In this document: piece after piece, positions 7,801 through 10,946 of the stretch
How positions within the stretch are numbered: the stretch's first letter is position 1
Layout of the letters: each line of letters starts with the position of its first letter
DNA from: Hyphomicrobiaceae bacterium
GTDB taxonomy: Bacteria > Pseudomonadota > Alphaproteobacteria > Rhizobiales > Hyphomicrobiaceae
Assembly: GCA_017353825.1 (NCBI GenBank)
Contig: JAFMSC010000098.1
Coordinates: 1 to 10,946 of the forward strand
Reading direction: 5' to 3'
DNA length: 10,946 nucleotides
Made by a program: the position numbers and the translations under genes
Notes under the pieces: generated by a model
Told to the model about the DNA's origin: nothing
What the model saw: only the letters and a program-made list of their open reading frames with translations
Databases searched by the model: none

Positions 7801-8379
7801 CCGCACCGGCGTGCTGCGACCCGGAGGGAACAGGTCGAGGATACCCCCACGCACGGCGTACTCACCAGGCTCCATCACAGCACCGGTGCGGGTGAACCCC
7901 GCGAGATTGAGGCGCCGGATCAGTTCGCCCATGTCGAGGCGCTGACCCGGTGCGATGGTCTTGATGGAGCGGCGGATGAACTCGCGGGGCGGTAGGCGCT
8001 GCAGGATGCCATTGACGGTGGCGAGGACCAGCGTCGTAGACTTGCCGCTGGCGGCGGTGAGCCGGGCGAGCGCGGCGATGCGCCGGGAGACAATCTCCCG
8101 GTTAGGGCCGATGCGGTCGTAGGGTACCGTATCCCAGGCGGGCAGCTCGACCACTCGAACGTTGGGGGCAAAGAACGCAACACCTTCGGCGACCGCTTCC
8201 AGCCGCCGGTCATCGCGGGCCACATGCAAAAGCGTGGGCAGCAGCGCCGGCGCGCCACCCTTGGCCTCCTTTGCCAGCCGCGCCAGCACCAAGGGCACCA
8301 GGCCGTCGGGCACGCCGGAGAGCGTCTCGCGGCCGCACGGGGCAGCGAATGTGGGCTGTGCTGTCTCCGCCTCGGCCAT
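4858..8379 (-). CDS. mfd: Transcription-repair coupling factor Mfd
   Basis: The 1173-residue product is of normal Mfd length. It recognises RNA polymerase stalled at lesions, pushes it off by dsDNA translocation and recruits UvrA. N-terminal UvrB-like region: ELPAWDTVPYDRIGPNREIVSRR near residues 75-97. RNA-polymerase-interacting CarD-like domain begins at ~501 (SIGDLVVHADHGIGRFDGL). Translocase: Walker A GDVGFGKT (651-658), DEEQHF box (752-757), TATPIPRT, and motif VI QLRGRVGR (921-928). The C-terminal autoregulatory TRCF domain follows and ends VRELAKIAATRKAA. I chose ATG 8379 (MAEAETAQ): the frame is open further upstream but there it overlaps sdhE and encodes Arg-rich non-Mfd sequence. 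The start shares one base with the sdhE stop (TGATG), with GGAG just before it, indicating translational coupling. No clear terminator is seen after the TAG. A decayed copy of its 3' tail lies at 2388-3515. Confidence 0.97.
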   Translation of the reverse strand: MAEAETAQPTFAAPCGRETLSGVPDGLVPLVLARLAKEAKGGAPALLPTLLHVARDDRRLEAVAEGVAFFAPNVRVVELPAWDTVPYDRIGPNREIVSRRIAALARLTAASGKSTTLVLATVNGILQRLPPREFIRRSIKTIAPGQRLDMGELIRRLNLAGFTRTGAVMEPGEYAVRGGILDLFPPGRSTPVRLDFFGDTLEHIKAFDPDTQRTSKIVQRVSLLPISEVAFGEVAEKLFRRRYVEAFGAVTSEDPLYEAVSAGQRYPGMEHWLPLFHAQLETLFDYLPDAAVSFDHLAEEAVNQRFDLIRDHYQARAEGLETHTFGAAPYKPVAPEAMFLTEDEWGRRLNDRLVRYLTPFEKPDVRGTVRSMDGRTGRVFAAERASEGGNVFEAAVAHVRRLQGQGKRVMLAAFTAGARERLAILLAEHDLGETRKVESYAEALALPQSSAAFAVLGLEQGFETPDLAVIAEQDILGDRLIRPRRKARKAADLITEATSLSIGDLVVHADHGIGRFDGLTTITALGAPHDCLEIGYAGGDKLYLPVENIELLSRFGSGDAAEAQLDKLGGVAWQSRKARLKQRIREIASELIKVAALRQLREAPALHPPQGELDEFVARFAYEETEDQAASIQAVLDDLGSGKPMDRLVCGDVGFGKTEVALRAAFVAAMAGLQVAVVVPTTLLARQHLFTFTQRFKGLPLRIAQASRLVGGKELAAVKAGLKDGSIDIVVGTHALLGKGIGFARLGLIVVDEEQHFGVAHKERLKQLREEVHVLTLTATPIPRTLQLALSGVREMSVIATPPVDRLAVRTYITPFDPVIIREALRRERYRGGQTFYVVPRIADLEEVREFLTEQTPELKVATTHGQLTPAMLEDVMTAFYEGKYDVLLSTAIVESGLDIPNANTLVVHRADMFGLAQLYQLRGRVGRSKARAYAYFTTPEGKRLTEGAEKRLKVLQSLDTLGAGFSLASHDLDIRGAGNLLGEEQSGHIREVGFELYQAMLEEAVVSLKGGEMGEVQDQWSPQISLGTPVLIPDTYVADLQLRLGLYRRLSKLETRPDIDRFGTELVDRFGELPEEVRHLLDVVEIKGLAKQSGLQAVDVGPKGAVIAFRKNQFANPEGLVAFMAKAKGAVRLQPDHRLLYKADWPTPAARLKGVRWLVRELAKIAATRKAA

Positions 8380-8642
8380 CACTCCAGTCCGTGGAAGGCG
8401 CGCAGCTGGCCGATCAACGGGGCGTGCTCGCCGGCCGGCGCGGCCTCCGGGTACATGATCATGTCGTACAGATTGGGGTCGGGCACAAGCAACAGGCGTT
8501 CGAACGCCGTCAACCCCTCGAGCGACATGGCGGCGAGCCGTGCCGCAGCGAAACGGCCGATCAGCCAGTCCATCTCCTTGTTGCCGCGATGCGTGGCGCG
8601 AAAAGCGGCGCGCCGCCGGCGGCTTTCGACGTCGTCGGTCAT
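8379..8642 (-). CDS. sdhE: Succinate dehydrogenase assembly factor SdhE (FAD insertion)
   Basis: The 87-residue cytoplasmic protein matches SdhE/Sdh5 (formerly DUF339, YgfY). It promotes covalent attachment of FAD to the SdhA flavoprotein of complex II. The family hallmark RGxxE is present as RGNKEMD (19-25), within the usual helical context (RRRRAAFRATHRGNKEMD), followed by the helical bundle LEGLTAFERLLLVPDPNLYDMI (41-62). I chose ATG 8642 (MTDDVESRRR); the frame stays open upstream to 8981 but that part has no family features and crosses the palindromic repeats. No clear Shine-Dalgarno is seen before the ATG. The stop overlaps the mfd start by one base. SdhE next to mfd and divergent from recG is a recurrent alphaproteobacterial order. 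No functional tie to DNA repair is implied. Confidence 0.94.
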   Translation of the reverse strand: MTDDVESRRRRAAFRATHRGNKEMDWLIGRFAAARLAAMSLEGLTAFERLLLVPDPNLYDMIMYPEAAPAGEHAPLIGQLRAFHGLE

Positions 8643-8713
8643 GACACAATCGGCGTTGATCTTGAGGCCGCACCGCTTGACGGGCCGCGTTCGCGCCGCC
8701 AACCTCGCGACCT

Positions 8714-8734
8714 CCGGACTGTCATATAGTCCGG
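8714..8734. promoter_or_regulatory. Perfect 7-bp inverted repeat between sdhE and recG
   Basis: CCGGACT-GTCATAT-AGTCCGG: a perfect 7-bp stem with a 7-nt AT-rich centre, about 72 bp upstream of the sdhE start. The AT-rich centre in otherwise GC-rich DNA could be a promoter -10 inside an operator, or a small hairpin in the sdhE leader. No regulator is identifiable. Confidence 0.35.
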
Positions 8735-8810
8735 CCGGTGCCGACAGGAAAGCGCCGGCCTTGCTTGACACACAGTTGGCGGCAGAGCGCCAGGCGCGAC
8801 GCTCCAGCCA

Positions 8811-8939
8811 AATCGGGTTAGACCCCTTGTGTTCGCGGGGTGAGACCCTTCGCACCAGGCTTGGCGACGATTGCCAACGCCCGCTGGGAGGGGTCTGACC
8901 CGATCCAGACACCAACGCGCGGGGGGGCTGACCCCGATC
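8811..8939. repeat. Cluster of four REP-like GGGGTnnGACCC palindromes
   Basis: Four related units lie upstream of recG: GGGTTAGACCCC (8815-8826), GGGGTGAGACCC (8837-8848), GGGGTCTGACCC (8890-8901) and GGGGCTGACCCC (8924-8935). The first and third form a longer inverted pair: 8811-8826 against the reverse complement of 8890-8905 matches at 14 of 16 bases, including the flanking ATCGGG. The third and fourth share the direct repeat CTGACCC(C)GATC. GGGGTCAGACCCC-type palindromes occur as dispersed extragenic repeats in many proteobacteria, some tied to Y1 (RAYT) transposases; that link is from general knowledge, and no such transposase is in this window. Confidence 0.5.
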
Positions 8940-8947
8940 GAAAACCC

Positions 8948-10946
8948 ATGCGGCCGCTCCTCCTTGTCCCACTGTTTGCATCGGCGACCAGCCTCCCCGG
9001 CATCGGGCCGCGGATGGCGCTGCTGCTCAAGAAGGCCCTGCGTTTGCCGCCGGGCGTGGCAGCGCCGCGCGTCATCGATCTCCTCTGGCACACGCCCACC
9101 GGAGTGATCGACCGGCGCGCGACACCCACGGTTGCGAAGGCCGTGCCCGGCACCATCGCCACGCTCCGCGTGCGCGTGCTGCGGCACCGCCCAGCGCCGC
9201 CCGGCAATAGCCGCGCGCCCTACAAGGTGGGCTGCGAGGACGAAACCGGCCGTCTCGACCTCGTGTTCTTTCATGCTGACCCCAGATTCATCCAGCGCCA
9301 GCTGCCCGAGGGCAGCCTGCGCTACGTCAGCGGGCGCATCGACATCTTCAACGACCGCAAGCAGATGGCACACCCGGATTATATCGTGGCCCCCGAGGCG
9401 CGTGCCGAGCTGCCGATGCTGGAGCCGGTCTATCCCCTCACCGCGGGCCTTTCCGGCAAGGTCGTGCTCAAGGCCGTGCGCGGCGCCTTGGAGCGCGTGC
9501 CGCACGTGCCTGAGTGGCAGGACGCGGCATGGCTCAAGGGGCAGGGCTGGCCGGATCTTAAGAGCGCGCTCACGCACCTGCACCATCCCGCCACGCCCGA
9601 GGACGTCTCGGCGGGGTCGGCACCCTGGCGGCGGCTGGCCTACGACGAGCTGCTGGCCGGACAGTTGGCCCTGGGACTGGTGCGCCAGAGCTTCAAGCAG
9701 CAGCCAGGGCGCAGCGTGGTGGGAGACGGCCGCATCCGCGCGAAGATCGCCGATGCGCTGCCCTTCGCCCTGACCAACGCGCAGCGACAGGCCCTGAAGG
9801 AGATCGCCCTGGATATCTCCGCGCCACACCGCATGCTGCGGCTGCTGCAGGGCGACGTGGGTTCGGGCAAGACGGTGGTGGCGCTGATGGCCATGGCCAT
9901 CGCCGTGGAGGGGGGCGCACAGGCCGCGCTGATGGCGCCTACGGAGGTGCTCGCGCGCCAGCATGCGGAGACCATCGCACCATTGGCCAACAGCGCCGGT
10001 CTCACCATCGGGCTCCTGACCGGGCGGGAGAAGGGCAAGCCACGCGAAACACTGCTGGAGCGGCTGAACAGCGGCGAGATCGACATGCTGATCGGCACGC
10101 ACGCGCTGTTCCAGTCCGACGTGAATTTCAAGGACCTGGCTTTTGCCGTCATCGACGAGCAGCACCGCTTTGGTGTGCACCAGCGGCTGGCGCTGCAGGT
10201 GAAGGGCGGCAAGCAGGGCGCCAACCTCCTGGTCATGACGGCGACACCGATTCCCCGCACCCTGCTCATGACGCACTATGGCGATCTCGAGGTATCGCGC
10301 CTCACCGAGAAGCCCGCCGGCCGCAAGCCGGTCGTCACCAAGGCCGTGCCAGTGGATGCCATTGAGCGGCTCATCGAGCGGCTCAAGCTGCAACTCGATG
10401 AGGGTGCGCAGGTCTACTGGGTGTGCCCGCTGATCGAGAGCTCCGGCAACTCCGAGCTGGCTGCGGCAGAGGCGCGGGCCGCCCACCTTGCCCAGGTGCT
10501 GGGGGCCGGCCAAGTGGGGCTCCTGCATGGCGCCATGACGGCGGTGGCCAAGGACCAGACGATGGCGGCATTCGCTGGGGGCCTGATCAAGGTGCTGGTG
10601 GCGACCACGGTCATCGAGGTGGGCGTCAACGTGCCCGAAGCCAACATCATGGTGATTGAGCACGCCGAGCGCTTCGGCCTCGCGCAACTGCACCAGCTGC
10701 GCGGTCGGGTGGGCCGCGGCCGCCGCGAGAGCTTCTGCATGCTGCTCTACAAGGCTCCCTTGGGCCAGAACGCGCGTGAGCGCTTGGAAATGATGGAGCG
10801 CACCGAGGACGGCTTCCTCATCGCCGAGAAGGACCTGGAGCTGCGCGGCGGCGGCGAGGTGCTGGGCACCCGCCAGAGCGGCATGCCCGAGTTCCGCGTC
10901 GCCGAGGTGCCGGCCTTCGCCGAGCTGCTCGCTGCCGCCCGGGACG
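8948..10946 (+). CDS. recG: ATP-dependent DNA helicase RecG (3'-truncated by window)
   Basis: RecG is a superfamily 2 helicase that remodels stalled replication forks and Holliday-type junctions. The start at ATG 8948 (MRPLLLVPLFASATSLPGIGP) matches the usual alphaproteobacterial N-terminus; no clear Shine-Dalgarno precedes it. The wedge/OB domain covers roughly residues 1-250 (helix-hairpin LPGIGPRMALLLKK, LWHTPTGVIDRR, then VGCEDETGRLDLVFFH). The helicase core has Walker A GDVGSGKT (302-309), PTEVLARQH, IGTHALFQ, DEQH (403-406), TATPIPRT (431-438), LHGAM, TTVIEVGVNVPEA and QLRGRVGRG (583-591). The frame is open for 666 codons to the window edge; given ~690-700 residues in relatives, only the last few tens of codons are missing. 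It is divergent from sdhE-mfd. Confidence 0.97.
   Translation, partial: MRPLLLVPLFASATSLPGIGPRMALLLKKALRLPPGVAAPRVIDLLWHTPTGVIDRRATPTVAKAVPGTIATLRVRVLRHRPAPPGNSRAPYKVGCEDETGRLDLVFFHADPRFIQRQLPEGSLRYVSGRIDIFNDRKQMAHPDYIVAPEARAELPMLEPVYPLTAGLSGKVVLKAVRGALERVPHVPEWQDAAWLKGQGWPDLKSALTHLHHPATPEDVSAGSAPWRRLAYDELLAGQLALGLVRQSFKQQPGRSVVGDGRIRAKIADALPFALTNAQRQALKEIALDISAPHRMLRLLQGDVGSGKTVVALMAMAIAVEGGAQAALMAPTEVLARQHAETIAPLANSAGLTIGLLTGREKGKPRETLLERLNSGEIDMLIGTHALFQSDVNFKDLAFAVIDEQHRFGVHQRLALQVKGGKQGANLLVMTATPIPRTLLMTHYGDLEVSRLTEKPAGRKPVVTKAVPVDAIERLIERLKLQLDEGAQVYWVCPLIESSGNSELAAAEARAAHLAQVLGAGQVGLLHGAMTAVAKDQTMAAFAGGLIKVLVATTVIEVGVNVPEANIMVIEHAERFGLAQLHQLRGRVGRGRRESFCMLLYKAPLGQNARERLEMMERTEDGFLIAEKDLELRGGGEVLGTRQSGMPEFRVAEVPAFAELLAAARD

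Larger units (their letters stand above)
8643..8947. other. Divergent sdhE/recG intergenic region (305 bp)
   Basis: No gene is supported here; the minus-strand frame crossing it is only an upstream extension of sdhE. It must hold the promoters of both sdhE-mfd and recG. A TTGACA at 8765-8770 (+) is a consensus -35, but I see no -10 at 16-18 bp. TATAGT at 8725-8730 (+) or its mirror TATATG on the minus strand could be a -10 within the hairpin. The recG-proximal half holds four degenerate GGGGTnnGACCC palindromes. Confidence 0.5.

Noticed and set aside
8380..8673. Open frame extending Mfd by 98 residues upstream of ATG 8379
   Set aside because: The extension is Arg-rich, overlaps sdhE in another frame and has no Mfd similarity; Mfd length is normal from 8379.
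8643..8981. N-terminal extension of sdhE in the same frame, crossing the recG start
   Set aside because: It would triple the length of a conserved ~87-residue protein, has no family features, runs through palindromic repeats and overlaps recG.
8639..10693. 684-codon minus-strand open frame antisense to recG
   Set aside because: His/Arg/Leu-rich composition typical of a shadow frame in GC-rich DNA; recG on the other strand has every expected motif.

Overview
The window is high-GC bacterial chromosome. It looks alphaproteobacterial, most likely Hyphomicrobiales (rhizobia/Hyphomicrobium-like). The main support is the block recG (+) divergent from sdhE-mfd (-), which is a familiar alphaproteobacterial arrangement, and the protein sequences themselves. 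No RNA gene or CRISPR array was seen.

Layout. (1) 1-1404, minus strand: a secreted or lipid-anchored lysozyme-fold lytic transglycosylase that runs off the left edge (TTG start at 714), and upstream of it a small predicted lipoprotein of unknown role (925-1404). (2) 1534-2298, plus strand: an intact alpha/beta hydrolase with a complete Ser-Asp-His triad, divergent from the lipoprotein gene. (3) 2299-4857: a scarred region. It holds a decayed second copy of the last ~185 bp of mfd, split by a 941-bp IS5-family insertion (2452-3392) with a 3-bp TAA target duplication. The transposase gene has three frameshifts. Next comes an acyltransferase-3/SGNH gene (3589-4824) that has lost most of its membrane domain and carries two compensating frameshifts. 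(4) 4858-8642, minus strand: sdhE and mfd, overlapping by one base. (5) 8643-8947: a 305-bp divergent spacer with four degenerate GGGGTnnGACCC palindromes and a perfect 7-bp hairpin. (6) 8948 to the right edge: recG, lacking only its last few tens of codons.

How the parts relate. mfd (transcription-coupled repair translocase) and recG (fork-remodelling helicase) are a housekeeping genome-maintenance neighbourhood, and sdhE (FAD insertion into succinate dehydrogenase) is translationally coupled to mfd. The transglycosylase and lipoprotein belong to the envelope. The accessory signal is between 2388 and 4857. The intact mfd end and its decayed copy lie in the same orientation on either side of the broken acyltransferase gene, and an IS later landed in the decayed copy. 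This looks like the footprint of an old duplication or insertion event at the 3' end of mfd that has since decayed. I see no undescribed defence or metabolic system; the most interesting content is this layered record of events.
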